64,000 nt of DNA from Paraniabella defluvii (GCA_019316985.1 CP079215.1:496001-560000); one strand, 5' to 3'. Counted from the first letter of the stretch, positions 21,435 to 31,440 are shown. Numbers and translations: made by a program. The notes: generated by a model from the sequence alone, not told the origin.

Positions 21435-21632
21435 TTATAATTCGATTTTACCGCTGGCGATCTGCTGCTTGTAAACTGCTTTCAAAACCTCTCCACGACG
21501 TTTAACAGAGGGCTTTGTAAAGCTTTGACGTTCACGCAATTGTAAAAGAACTTTGGATTTTTCAAATTTTTTCTTGTACTTTTTCAGCGCTTTATCAATG
21601 TTTTCGCAGTCTTTAGAATCAATAATTAACAT
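21435..21632 (-). CDS. rpsU: 30S ribosomal protein bS21
   Basis: Intact, 65 residues: MLIIDSKDCENIDKALKKYK then KKFEKSKVLLQLRERQSFTK and PSVKRRGEVLKAVYKQQ. bS21 sits near the 3' end of 16S rRNA and in Bacteroidota helps hide the anti-Shine-Dalgarno sequence. The leader carries a strong Shine-Dalgarno (21642-21650), exceptional in this window. xerC and hpf follow. Confidence 0.97.
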   Translation of the reverse strand: MLIIDSKDCENIDKALKKYKKKFEKSKVLLQLRERQSFTKPSVKRRGEVLKAVYKQQIASGKIEL

Positions 21633-21641
21633 AGTTTATAT

Positions 21642-21650
21642 ACCTCCTTT
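21642..21650 (-). promoter_or_regulatory. extended Shine-Dalgarno AAAGGAGGT of rpsU
   Basis: On the minus strand AAAGGAGGT stands 9 bases before the rpsU ATG and is fully complementary to the 16S 3' end ACCUCCUUU. Other starts I inspected here, for example secA and tuf, have only A/T-rich leaders. Fits translational autoregulation by bS21. Confidence 0.85.
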
Positions 21651-21669
21651 GGTAAATTTTTTAAGAGTG

Positions 21670-21677
21670 CAAAGATA
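21670..21677 (-). promoter_or_regulatory. -7 box TATCTTTG of rpsU-xerC-hpf
   Basis: TATCTTTG on the minus strand with TTTG 18 bases upstream (21699-21696): a near-consensus Bacteroidota promoter, about 38 bases before the rpsU ATG. Confidence 0.7.
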
Positions 21678-21737
21678 GTATAATCTTTTTACAAACAAAT
21701 ATTTTGGATATTATGTTATTGTGTAGAAATTAGCGTC

Positions 21738-22327
21738 ATGTTTACAGGTATCATTGAAGCCTCCGGAGTCGTAAAAAAATAGTCAAAACAGGCACCAACC
21801 AAACATTCTGGGTAGAAAGCCACATCAGCCACGAGTTAAAGGTAGATCAAAGTGTCAGCCATAACGGAGTATGCCTTACGGTAGAATCGGTAGCGGGAGA
21901 TATTCATTCGGTAACAGCCATTGAAGAAACCTTAAACAAAACCAACCTCGGTACACTGCAGGAGGGCGATTTACTTAACCTGGAACGTTGTATGATCATG
22001 AACGGCCGGCTGGATGGCCATATAGTACAAGGCCACGTAGACAGTACAGCCCAATGCATTTCGGTTGCAGAAAAGGAAGGAAGCTGGGAATATGAATTTG
22101 AGTTTAACGACAAATTTGCCCCGCTGGTTATAGAAAAAGGTTCTGCCTGCATTAATGGCATCAGTCTTACTGTTTTTGATGTTAAAAGAAATAGTTTTAA
22201 AGTGGCTATTATCCCTTATACTTATAACCATACCAATATCAAACAGGTAACAGCAGGCAGTACTGTAAATATTGAATTTGATGTAATCGGAAAGTATATT
22301 CTGCGTAATAGCGAACTGGGCAGGTAA
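21738..22327 (+). CDS. ribE: riboflavin synthase (one frame break)
   Basis: Dismutates 6,7-dimethyl-8-ribityllumazine to riboflavin. The diagnostic start MFTGIIEASGVVKK is followed, after a break near 21780, by two lumazine-binding repeats: repeat 1 with VSHNGVCLTVESVAG and LNLERCMIMNGRLDGHIVQG HVDS (His and Gly motif), repeat 2 with SACINGISLTVFDVKRNSFK and IPYTYNHTNIKQV. 196 residues, normal. Stands alone, divergent from rpsU. Confidence 0.95.
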
Positions 22328-22458
22328 CACGGCAGAAAAATCAGGTACACTCAGGCCTGCCTCAAAAGTTTCTTTTTAATACAAAACACAACCTGGTACT
22401 GTTTTATATTACAGGCCGCATCGCCCGCTATTTTTTTCAGCATTATTTTTTTGTTGCA

Positions 22459-22466
22459 TATTTTTG
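22459..22466 (+). promoter_or_regulatory. -7 box TATTTTTG before the JmjC/cupin gene
   Basis: TATTTTTG fits TAnnTTTG and lies 22 bases before the ATG at 22489. Confidence 0.45.
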
Positions 22467-22488
22467 CTGCTTGTTTAAATAAGAAGAG

Positions 22489-23361
22489 ATGAACTTAAGA
22501 CCCATTCCAACGGTTGAGACTATTTCTCCCAACGACTTTAAAGCTAACTATTACAATACCAGTCAACCCTTGATTATTAAAGGACTTGCAAAGCAATGGC
22601 CGGCGTACACCAAATGGAACTGGGATTATTTTATCGATATAGTAGGGCAAAAAAAGTGGGGTATATAACAATGTGAAGAGCGACTCTTATACGCCCATCA
22701 ATACTGCAGACGCGTACATGAAATTTGGAGATTACCTGCAAATGGTAAAGAAGGGACCTGTTGATCTTCGCATCTTTTTGTTCAATATATTTCAACATGC
22801 GCCACAGATTGTTCAGGATTTTGCCTGGCCCGATGAATACATGAAGGGATTTGTAAAAGATTTCCTATGTTATTTGTAGGAGGCGAAGGAGCCATTACTC
22901 ATATGCATTTCGACATCGACCTCAGTCATATTTTACATACACAGTTTGCAGGTCGTAAGAGGGTGCTACTATTCCCGTTCGAAGAGCAACACAAACTATA
23001 CAGGAAACCCTGGGAAGTACTAAGCCTGGCCAACTATGCCCATTATAACGAGCAGTTCGATTATGAAAGTTTTCCAGCAGTAAAACTGGCTAAAGGCTTT
23101 GAAGCAGTGCTCGAGCACGGAGATACCTTGTTTATGCCTGCAGGGTACTGGCATCATATGGAATATATCGACGCAGGATTTGCTATGAGTCTCCGCGCGT
23201 TGCAAAGCAGTATAGGCGGCAAACTAAATGGTGTATGGAACCTCTTCGGCATGCGTAATATCGATACACTGATGAAGAAAACCGCTCCTAAATGGTGGTA
23301 CGACAGAAAAAAGGATAAGTTATACAAGTATGCGGCTAAAGAACTGGCCGCAGCTAAATAA
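22489..23361 (+). CDS. cupin-like JmjC-domain protein (frame breaks)
   Basis: About 290 residues of the Cupin_8/JmjC type, Fe(II)/2-oxoglutarate-dependent oxygenases that hydroxylate proteins or small molecules. Seen: QPLIIKGLAKQWPAYTKWNW at the N-terminus, ITHMHFDIDLSHILHTQFAG with HxD metal ligands, GRKRVLLFPFEEQHKLYRKP, and EHGDTLFMPAGYWHHMEYID with the distal His. Breaks near 22655 and near 22868 are single bases. The gene is monocistronic. Substrate cannot be read from the sequence. Confidence 0.8.
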
Positions 23362-23410
23362 TCATCCGTTATTTTTTTCAAAAACCAGGAACAAAGGTTT
23401 CCATAACTTT

Positions 23411-23967
23411 TTATTGCTGCCTGGATTGCGTTTTAAACCCTAGGGCTACGCGGCCGGGGGCGCATTTTTTCGTCCATAATCTCCTGATCAGTTCAAAAAT
23501 AGTTTCAATCTCGCCATCGTGCATTTTTACATCATGGCCGATGCTAATGAGCCTCCGATCTAATTGCTCAAGCTTTAATAAGATTTCCTGATTTGCCATC
23601 AGTGATTCCCTGAGCTTTGTAAATACCCTCATAATACGAATATTTACCTCATGGCTGTTTCACTATTGAGTACGCCCGAAAGCATTGCCACACCTTGTTC
23701 TGTGAAAACATTCGGCAATTTACGTAAACCCATTTTTTCTTTATTGGACCTCACATTTTGTGACTTCCAATCATCAAGCTCCTCTTCTGTCATTTGAAAC
23801 ATAAAATCTTCAGGGAATCGTCTAAAATTTCTTTTGACTGCCTGATTTAAAGTCCTTGTTTCCACACCATACATTTCAGCCAGGTCTCTATCTAACATTA
23901 TCTTTCGGCCCCGTAGCAGGTAAATTTTACTGATCACTTTTTCGTCATCAGGTATTAGTGTATTCAT
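23411..23967 (-). CDS. ORF6N-domain DNA-binding protein (one frame break)
   Basis: About 184 residues. The N-terminal ORF6N domain is clear: YLLRGRKIMLDRDLAEMYGV, TLNQAVKRNFRRFPEDFMFQ and LPNVFTEQGVAMLSGVLNSE. The C-terminal half is a coiled coil (IRIMRVFTKLRESLMANQEI, LLKLEQLDRRLISIG). ORF6N domains occur in phage antirepressor-like proteins and in many chromosomal orphans of Bacteroidota; regulation of neighbours is possible but unproven. Break near 23650 (ATGAGGGTA one G short). Divergent from the unknown gene at 24118. Confidence 0.85.
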
Positions 23968-24117
23968 AGTGTTATTTTTAGGTTTCTGCTATACTAAATT
24001 TACTACTCTTTCTGTATTTCCGGAAATTTTCATGCAATTGTAGAACCCCGTAGCATTTCAGCATGCCTCCGCCAAAAATGCATTACTTTCGCGACCCGGG
24101 AAAAGAGGACAATGCTA

Positions 24118-25096
24118 TGAGCGAACTCAAAGAACAAATATATACTGGCAGTAACTGCATCGAAGTACAATATTATTTCGAAGAAGAAACGCATTTAATG
24201 GATGCGCTGGTTCAGAATAAATGTGAATATGAACTACTTGCACTGATAAAGGAAGTAGCCGCCCGCTTCCGGCTGAGCATTCATATAGAAACAGCCCCGC
24301 TGGCAGAAAAAGGGTTCAGATGGCGTTTTAAAGTAGCTTTAAAAAAGACAATAAAACGGGGCCTGTAGCCATTACAATAGCTACAGCCGTTCTGGTAGCG
24401 ATGATCGCCAGCCCGTTAACCGTTTCAGCCGGCAAAGAAGCCAGGCAACTCATTGACGAGTTAATTGCAACACCCGATTTTGAGCAGTTCACTGATGAAA
24501 AAACAAAAACATTGGTTGAAAAACGGGTACAGCAAATGATTGCGAGCTGCAATAACCTGGATGCCAGCAACGTTCTTAAGAAGCGCCGGTCTAATTTTTT
24601 TGAACTTCTGAAAAAATATCCACGGATTAACCGGGTGCAGCTGACGGCGCTGGATGAACAACGATTTAAGATAACCCAGGAAAAAACGATAACCCGCCAG
24701 CAATTTGACCAACAGATATTAACATCGGATGTGCTGGAACCTGAAGAGATCGACAACGTGGATATTGAGATCATTTCTCCGGTATTGAAAAAGAGCAATT
24801 ACAAGTGGGTGGGCGTTTATAATGGCAAGGCACGGTCATTTACCATGTTATCCAAAGAATTTAACAAACTGGTTCAATCTGGTAAAGTGGAATTTAAAAA
24901 TGGAACCATCATTAACTGCCAGATTTCTATTCACAAAAAAATAAACAGCGAAGGCACCGAGCGCATTACCGCAATGACAATAGACCGGGTCAATCAATAT
25001 TTCGAAAATGACAAGCCGGTTGAAACAAACGAAGGCAAAAAACAGAAGAAACAACCAGAGCAAGGCCCTACACAACAATTAGCGTTGTTTATGTAA
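24118..25096 (+). CDS. unknown protein with central membrane segment and C-terminal QLALF motif (one frame break)
   Basis: I do not recognise this family. The start MSELKEQIYTGSNCIEVQYY opens an alpha/beta N-terminal region of about 75 residues; a hydrophobic segment (PVAITIATAVLVAMIASPLT) follows the break near 24340 (A-run one base off). Then come a charged helical region (EQFTDEKTKTLVEKRVQQMI, NVLKKRRSNFFELLKKYPRI), a beta-rich domain (NYKWVGVYNGKARSFTMLSK, KVEFKNGTIINCQISIHKK) and a Lys/Gln-rich tail ending TQQLALFM. QLALF at the very end fits the beta-clamp-binding consensus QL(S/D)LF. 325 residues. An in-frame earlier start at 24063 is possible. Confidence 0.6.
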
Positions 25097-25186
25097 TTAT
25101 GCCATCGTATTGTTAACTATATAACTGTAACGAATACCTGTTGAAATTTGATGGGGAATAAGCAATACTCGTGTTCGGAGTGCCGG

Positions 25187-25921
25187 CTATTTTTGATTAT
25201 CATTCCATATCTGCCAACTTAGTTCGGCCTGTCCTACCAGCATCTCATAGCCATTTTTGATTGCGGCGCCCCGCTCCTCTCCTTTTGCAAAAACAGGGTT
25301 TTAGCAGGGTTATAAACCAGGTCGTATAAATAGTTATCGGCACTTAAATACTCATAGGGGATATCGGGCGCCGTGTCTACCTTCGGAAAACTACCCAAAG
25401 GTGTTGAGTTAACAATAAGCGGGTATTCCTGCACGATGGCCTTATTGAGTTCGCCGTATGTAAATCCCGCCCCTTTGCTGCGAGATACATAAGCGTATTC
25501 TATGCCTAGGCTTTGTAAAACATATAGCACTGCCTTGGCCGCGCCCCGGTACCTAAAATCAAGGCTTTTTATGGTGAGACTGAAGCAGGGGCAACAATGA
25601 CTGCTTAAAAGCAGGGGCGTCTGTATTAAACCCGGTTAGCCGTCCATTGCTTATTTTGATACAATTGCAGGCGCCTATTTCTGTGGCTTCATCACTTAAA
25701 CCAGACAAAAAGGGAATGACCTGTTCTTTATAAGGAATAGTTACATTTAGTCCTTTAAGCTCAGGCTCCGTTGCCAGTAAATTCTTTATCAGCGAAATAT
25801 TTTCGAGTGGGAACAGCTCGTATGCGGCATCAGGTATCCCTTCTTTTTCAAACTTTTCTGTAAAATATTTTTTAGAGAAAGACTGCGCCAGCGGCATACC
25901 GATAAGCCCGTACAAATTCAT
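25187..25921 (-). CDS. aroE: shikimate dehydrogenase (frame breaks)
   Basis: Reduces 3-dehydroshikimate with NADPH in aromatic amino acid synthesis. Seen: MNLYGLIGMPLAQSFSKKYF (substrate-binding serines), LNVTIPYKEQVIPFL (catalytic Lys), TGFNTDAPAF (Asp), LVYNPAKTLFLQ and NSTPLGSFPKVDT, ending LSWQIWNDNQK. About 245 residues. Breaks near 25545 and near 25290. The ATG overlaps the comA stop by one base (ATGA), so the two are translationally coupled. Confidence 0.92.
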
Positions 25922-26694
25922 CAGGCGGAAGTTTTCTTGTTCAGATATAAATCAAAAGTATCTCCGCGAAGTCCGATGCGCATGGCCTCCAGGGCTATTA
26001 CTTCGTTGGGCGGTATATTACCCAGGTTTACATTACATCCAATCAGTTCTAAAAAGTAAAGCTGCTGCGCTTTCTGGGGCGCTTCCCATACAATTTTCTC
26101 GGCTGGTATCTGCGTCAGAATTTCCTGCACAAGGCCTTCTCTTACTTCCCCGCTTCCACGATAAATACCTACATTGCCAGCTTCTCTCGCTTCTGCTATT
26201 ACATAAGAAGAGCCTGCCTCCAATTCGGCACGCATCAGCTCAATCCATTTATACGGAGGTATAATGTGAGTGGCATCTTTACTACCCACTTCACTTAGTA
26301 CGGTACCATGCTGGGTAAGCTTTTCTATATAACCGCATTTTTCTGCATGAGGAATTTCAATAGAACCGTCGCTCACTTCCATATAATCAATACCAAACGA
26401 CTTACAGGTATCGATATAATCCTGTATCTGGTTTCTTACAAGATAGGCTTCAAATAAAGTACCTCCAAAATAAACCGCCATGCCACAGGACTTGTATAAA
26501 GCTATTTTTTCTTCCAGTCTGGGTGTAACTACAGCTGTACCAAAACCAAGCTTTACAATATCTACATGCGGCTGCGATACATCCATAAAGTTTTTAGCTT
26601 CTTCAAGACTAAGACCTTTATCCATCACCATTGTAAGACCAGCTGTTCGAGGTTGTTGATACCTTTCTGGTAGTTGAGTCAGATTAAACTTCAT
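25921..26694 (-). CDS. comA: phosphosulfolactate synthase
   Basis: Intact, 257 residues. Adds sulfite to phosphoenolpyruvate giving (2R)-phospho-3-sulfolactate. The TIM-barrel ComA family is recognised from GLTMVMDKGLSLEEAKNFMD, VDIVKLGFGTAVV, VYFGGTLFEAYLVRNQIQDY, IDYMEVSDGSIEIPHAEKCG, VLSEVGSKDATHIIPPYKWI and GCNVNLGNIPPNEVIALEAM. In methanogens the product feeds coenzyme M; in Bacteroidota a sulfonate route to cysteate and sulfonolipids is the plausible use, by inference. One-base overlap with aroE, another PEP-derived pathway. Confidence 0.9.
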   Translation of the reverse strand: MKFNLTQLPERYQQPRTAGLTMVMDKGLSLEEAKNFMDVSQPHVDIVKLGFGTAVVTPRLEEKIALYKSCGMAVYFGGTLFEAYLVRNQIQDYIDTCKSFGIDYMEVSDGSIEIPHAEKCGYIEKLTQHGTVLSEVGSKDATHIIPPYKWIELMRAELEAGSSYVIAEAREAGNVGIYRGSGEVREGLVQEILTQIPAEKIVWEAPQKAQQLYFLELIGCNVNLGNIPPNEVIALEAMRIGLRGDTFDLYLNKKTSA

Positions 26695-26719
26695 TCCCTA
26701 ATTCAAATTAGTATAGCGG

Positions 26720-26727
26720 CAAATGTA
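26720..26727 (-). promoter_or_regulatory. -7 box TACATTTG of comA-aroE
   Basis: TACATTTG on the minus strand, 26 bases before the comA start. Confidence 0.55.
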
Positions 26728-26809
26728 TTATATATTGTTCAATAATAGGAAAGATAATGAGCTGTATTAACATACCAAGCGTATTATGAATACGGCCAGT
26801 ATTGAAAAC

Positions 26810-28235
26810 CTATTTATTGCTCCTGCGTTTTTTATACTTGAGAATAAGATCTGCTACCTGTTGATGCTGAAGCATAGAAGGGTTGATCTGTATAATTTTC
26901 TTTAATTGTGCAGGCGCTTCTGTTAGTGCCTCCTCCAGGTATAGTAAAGCCTCTTTTCTTTTACCTATTACAAAATACAATAAGGCCTTATAGTAGGTAA
27001 ATACCGGTTTATTTTTAGTCATCATCAATGCATTATCCAACTGTTTCAGCGCCTCCTCGTAATAGCCGGCATCATACAAACATTTAATAAGCGCTTCCCA
27101 GCCAATAGCCGACTTTGGTTTTAGTCTTACCACATTAGTAAAGTATTGAATGGCGTCGGGTAAATCCTAATTGCATTTTACATTCACCCATCAGTATATT
27201 ATATTCAGCTTTATTACGCTTTAACTTTAAAGCTATATCTAATTGCTTGATACATTGCTCATACTTTTCTTCTTTATAATAAGTAAACGCCATTTTATAA
27301 GCCAGGTACCCCACTTCAGGATTTAAGTGCGAAGCCTTGCGATAATAAAAACGGGCCTGGGCATAGTTCTTCATTTTTTCATAACAGTATCCAATCGCTT
27401 CATAAATCACATCTTCCGGTTTGGAAAGCTCCAGCACTTTCTCCAGGCTTTCAATCGCGTCTTTGTACTTGCGCAGGCGTATATAAGCATCGCCGATATT
27501 CCGGTATGCATAATCCATTTTTTCATCTATAACCAAAGCGTATTGATAAGCGTCTATTGCTTTCTCATACAGCTTTATGCCCTGAAAAGCCGCCCCAGGT
27601 TAAACCAGGCCAGCTCACTATACGGATAATCATCAATTATTTTTTTGGATCTCAATGCTCTCTGCGTTGCGCCCTGTGTAATCAGTCCAAAAGCATATCT
27701 TATACAGCGCCTCTTCATTATCGGGCTCCTGTTGAAGGATCTCCTTCAGGCAGTCAAATACTTTATCAAAGTCTTCATAATCATCATAAACATCCGCCAG
27801 CTCAAAAAGCAGCTCTACCCTGTCTTCTCCTTCAAAAAGCTCCAGCGCTTCATTCAGCAGCGCAACTGCTTCCTCCTGCCGGTCCAACGCAAGAAAAGCT
27901 TCCGTTTTTAATATGTAAATATCAATGTTGCTGTTATCAAAAATCGCCGCCTGTTCCAATAACGCCAACGCTTCATCATACTGGCGCCGGTTTAACAAAA
28001 GATCTGCCTTTTTTATCAAAAGAGCGCCCGAATAGGGATACTGCTCTGTTGCTATTTCTACAGCCTGGAACGCCTTAATATATTGCTCCTGGGACTCAAA
28101 GTATTCAATAATCTTTTCAAAAGCTTCTTCTTCCAGATAAGAACCGCCTCTCCCCTTTCTGAGGTTCTCATAGCGTTGCAACAGTTCATCCAATTCCTGG
28201 TCTCTGTCTTCGTCGTGTTGAGAAAAGTCTTTCAT
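26810..28235 (-). CDS. tetratricopeptide-repeat protein (frame breaks)
   Basis: About 475 residues of consecutive TPR units after an acidic N-terminus (MKDFSQHDEDRDQELDELLQ). Typical units are ALLIKKADLLLNRRQYDEAL, RNIGDAYIRLRKYKDAIESL and YYEEALKQLDNALMMTKNKP, each with the W/L-G-Y-A-F-A-P pattern. No signal peptide, so probably a cytoplasmic scaffold. Breaks near 27620, 27550 and 27165 join frames without loss. Long plus-strand ORFs here (27557-28078) are shadows. Adjacent to comA-aroE but with its own spacing of 115 bases. Partner unknown. Confidence 0.75.
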
Positions 28236-28423
28236 AATAATCTTCTTTAAATATTAAAACTAGGCGACCGAGCTATTAACAATTACTAATTTATACCAGT
28301 TCAACAACTAAACCACAACTTAGTTTTCCTCCTGATGTGAAAAACTATTTTGGCTCAATATTTGACATTTTAACAATTGTTAATAAAAAATTAAAATTTA
28401 TTATATATTCTCATAAAATTTCG

Positions 28424-28431
28424 TATCTTTG
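28424..28431 (+). promoter_or_regulatory. -7 box TATCTTTG of the small secreted protein gene
   Basis: TATCTTTG, exact TAnnTTTG match, 22 bases before the ATG at 28454, embedded in a strongly A/T-rich upstream region. Confidence 0.65.
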
Positions 28432-28453
28432 TGATGTCCTTAAATCATACGTT

Positions 28454-28806
28454 ATGCTAAAGGCCATTTTTTTAACCTTCTGTTTATCTTTTCTTTATCT
28501 GCAGTAGCATTTGCGGAGGGAGAAGCAGTTGCCGATGATTTCGGCAAAGAAAAACCTAAAAATTTTTCACTGGACAATAAATCTTCGAAGCAGTTGCATT
28601 CTTTTTCGCTTCGATCGGGTATGTATTTCAAAGGCGAAAACCTTATCAATGCTGAATCATCGGCCAGTTCGTCTTATGCTACTTTGAATATCATTAGCTT
28701 CCAGAAAGGACAAAGCAGCTATTTGCTTCCTTACAAGAAGAAAGCAATTCTAAATAAGCTCACTTTTAATCCCAACGAAATATTGCGGAATTATTCAGGA
28801 AAATAA
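28454..28806 (+). CDS. small exported protein of unknown function (one frame break)
   Basis: About 117 residues. After a single-base repair near 28490 the start MLKAIFLTFCLSF-LSAVAFAE is a clear signal peptide. The mature part contains DDFGKEKPKNFSLDNKSSKQ, LRSGMYFKGENLINAESSAS, YATLNIISFQKGQSSYLLPY and ends LTFNPNEILRNYSGK. No family recognised; Chitinophagaceae have many such short secreted proteins. Own promoter and terminator. Confidence 0.6.
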
Positions 28807-28810
28807 TTAA

Positions 28811-28837
28811 AAAAATCCCGGTTAAGCCGGGATTTTT
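28811..28837. terminator. bidirectional terminator
   Basis: AAAAATCCCGG, loop TTAAG, CCGGGATTTTT: perfect 11-base arms between two convergent genes. It abuts the stop of the minus-strand gene. Confidence 0.85.
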
Positions 28838-29498
28838 TTATCGGGTATTTTGCATCTTAAATTCTGTGTAAGACATTGTTCTGTACCCCGTTTTGGGTAT
28901 ATCAAACTTCGCAAGAGGTACGGGCGTAAATTCTATATTAGAAACGGTAAACGTCACTTTATCATTACCCCGAGCCGCATCATACTGCATAGCCAAGCCC
29001 GGCAGACCCCTGTTGATACTTTGAAAGTTGGTATTTGTAGGAATGAGGTCTTTAGTAAAGAAAACTGTAAAAGTAGTACCATCTGCCAGCCTGCCTGTTG
29101 CCTTTTGACACTGGTATCCTGCAATTTTTTTAAACTCGTTTTCAATCTTATAGGTTACACCTTCATACCTTTTATTGTAAGACTTCCATTCGGCACTCGA
29201 ATAACTGATCAGGAATTTTTGTTTCCATACTCTCTGATGTTACTGGCAGTTCCGTTTTTATCATCATAAATGGTAAACTGAGAGCCCAGGGAACTGATAA
29301 AATCTGAGCGGCTCATATTGCCTTTAACATAAATTATGTTAGTAGAGCCATCCAGCATATCGGCTTTCTTGGGAACATTATTATCGGTGCTAACCACTAT
29401 ATCATAATAGATAGTAGCCTCTGTCAGCTTTTTTTTTGACCCAACGATAACTTAGCCGTTAATACAAGAGCCAATACTGGTAAAAATCGAGTTTTCAT
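28838..29498 (-). CDS. GLPGLI-family secreted protein (frame breaks)
   Basis: About 220 residues after repair. Signal peptide MKTRFLPVLALVLTAKLSLG, then TEATIYYDIVVSTDNNVPKK, NIIYVKGNMSRSDFISSLGS, YEGVTYKIENEFKKIAGYQC (K-I-x-G-Y-x-C motif), DGTTFTVFFTKDLIPTNTNF and INRGLPGLAMQYD, the family name motif in GLPGLA form. GLPGLI proteins are exported Bacteroidota proteins of unknown function, often near TonB receptors. Breaks near 29430 (A9 run) and near 29215 and 29150. Convergent with the small secreted gene, divided by a terminator. Confidence 0.75.
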
Positions 29499-29558
29499 TT
29501 TAGTTGAATTCAACATAACCTAAAGACGCTACAAGATAAACAATAAGTTGCTTAAAAA

Positions 29559-29584
29559 AATCCGGGTTATAAACAACCCGGATT
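29559..29584 (-). terminator. yidC terminator
   Basis: AATCCGGGTT, loop ATAAAC, AACCCGGATT; on the minus strand followed by seven T. 12 bases after the yidC stop. Confidence 0.85.
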
Positions 29585-29595
29585 CCTGCTATTGA

Positions 29596-31440
29596 TTATT
29601 TCTTATTTTGTCGTTGTTGCATTTGCTTCTGTTGCTCCTGCATTTGCTCCAAACGCTCCTGCCATTTAGACTTGGTTTTGGGCTTTTTACGATTGGCTTC
29701 AATTTTTGCCAGGATTTTATCATGATCGATGATATAATTCTGAATAATAAACTGTAACACCAACGTAATGATATTAGACACCGTATAATACCATGTAAGA
29801 GCCGACGGAAGCTTATTAAAAATAAACAGCAGGAATACAGGCATGATATACGGCATATACTTCATCATCGGATTATTCTGATCCGGCGTCATGCTCATAC
29901 TGTACAATGAAATCAATAAGCTGGTTACTACAGCTGCAATGGTAAATAAGCTTAAATGGTCTCCCAGCAACGGTATATTAATTCCAAATTTGATTGGAGC
30001 GTCGTAAGCCGAAAGATCGTGAGACCACAAGAAATCTACGCCCCTCAGATCTACGTTGGAGCTGAAAAAGCTATATAATGCAAAGAAGATAGGGATTTGC
30101 AGTAACGCAGGGATACAGCCACCCAGCGGGTTTACGCCTGCTTCCTGAACAACTTCATCTGATCCATGCTCATTGCTTGCTGATCGTCGCCATGCTTTGC
30201 CTTCAATTTGGCTATCTCCGGCCTTAAAGCCTTCATTTTAGCTCCGCTCAGATAACTACTATAGTTTAAAGGAGATATCAGGAGCCTGATAATGAGCGTA
30301 AGCAGCGCGATGATAATACCGTAACTGGATACAAATCCTTTAAAGAAATTAAAGATAGGGATCACCACAAACTGGTTCAAAGGTCTTACAAAAGCATAAA
30401 TACCCTGTCCCAGGTTTACAAGCTTACTTAACCCACCCCTTCTTTCTTTAAAATATTGTAGTCAGAAGGACCATAAAACAGGCTTAAAGGAACCGTTGCT
30501 GTAGCTGCAGGATTAACAGACACCCTCATATTGGCAGTTGACTGCGAAACAATATGGCTGTTGCTTTCGGGCATACGCCACTCCATCTTTCCCCCGCAAA
30601 TTTATTTTTAGCGATTAAGAAAGTATTGAAGAAACGCTGCCTTACACTACCTACCCATTCCACCGATTTATTGAACTCTACAATATTGGTCTTTCCTATG
30701 GTATGATAGTCAAAGCTGCCATCTTCCATATATCCCACCTGCGTATTTTGCTTTTCAAACTCAATATCGGCCTCCTGCTGGTGAGCCTCGTATTGCCATA
30801 AAAGATTCAGGTTGCCCTGCGTAAGCAGCTGCCCGGGTTGGGTTAAAGAAATATTAAGATCAATTTTATATGTATCAGGATAAATAATATACTGATGCGT
30901 GATATAGGTATTACTTTGAGCACTATCTCCGCCTTTTAGTTCAAAGCTCACTAATTGAGCGCCTGAAGGTCCCTGCTCCACTTTGCCGTTACTAAAAAAC
31001 AGGTCTGCTGTTTGCGAGCTCTGATTTGCAGAAGTATTAATAGCATAACTGATCTTATTAAAATCTGCTGCAGCCAGCCTTACGGGCTGCTGTGTTTCAG
31101 CATTCTTAAAATTTTTCAGCTCTACATACTTGGGCTGTCCTCCTTTATTGGTAAAAGCAACTTTAAACACACTGTTTTCCGCAAAAACCAGTTGTTCCTG
31201 CCCGTTTGCTGCCTGCTGAAACATTCCGGCTTTGGTAACATTCAGCTGGGAATCAGCTTTCAAAGCGTTTAACCGCAAAGCAGCCGAATCTACTTTAGGC
31301 TGCATTGCTTTTGCAATAGAATCCTGCTTTGCCTGTTCGGCACGGGCCGCAGTCTGCAATTTGGAATTGTAAACAAAATAAAAGATAAAAAGCACCGCCA
31401 AAAGAGAAAAACCGATGACGGTATTACGATCAAACTTCAT
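29596..31440 (-). CDS. yidC: membrane protein insertase YidC (frame breaks)
   Basis: Inserts and folds inner-membrane proteins with or without SecYEG. Start MKFDRNTVIGFSLLAVLFIF is the N-terminal TM helix; a large periplasmic beta-supersandwich domain follows (VFKVAFTNKGGQPKYVELKN, YIIYPDTYKIDLNISLTQPG, ASSSVDFL-type core) and the conserved 60KD_IMP domain with GIIIALLTLIIRLLISPLNY, KMKALRPEIAKLKAKHGDDQ, GGCIPALLQIPIFFALYSFF and ending KQMQQRQNKK. About 610 residues. Breaks near 30570, 30430-30440 and 30145. The ATG at 31440 is used because the TATCTTTG box lies at 31483. Confidence 0.95.

Noticed and set aside
21633..21737. FMN riboswitch before ribE
   Set aside because: The divergent gap of 105 bases is too short and lacks the RFN-element sequence blocks.
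24328..24798. 156-residue minus-strand ORF rich in Ser and Cys
   Set aside because: Antisense to the unknown QLALF gene; composition typical of a reverse-strand shadow.
27557..28078. 173-residue plus-strand ORF
   Set aside because: It is antisense to the TPR gene, has biased composition (Leu/Pro/Gln/His) and no family features.
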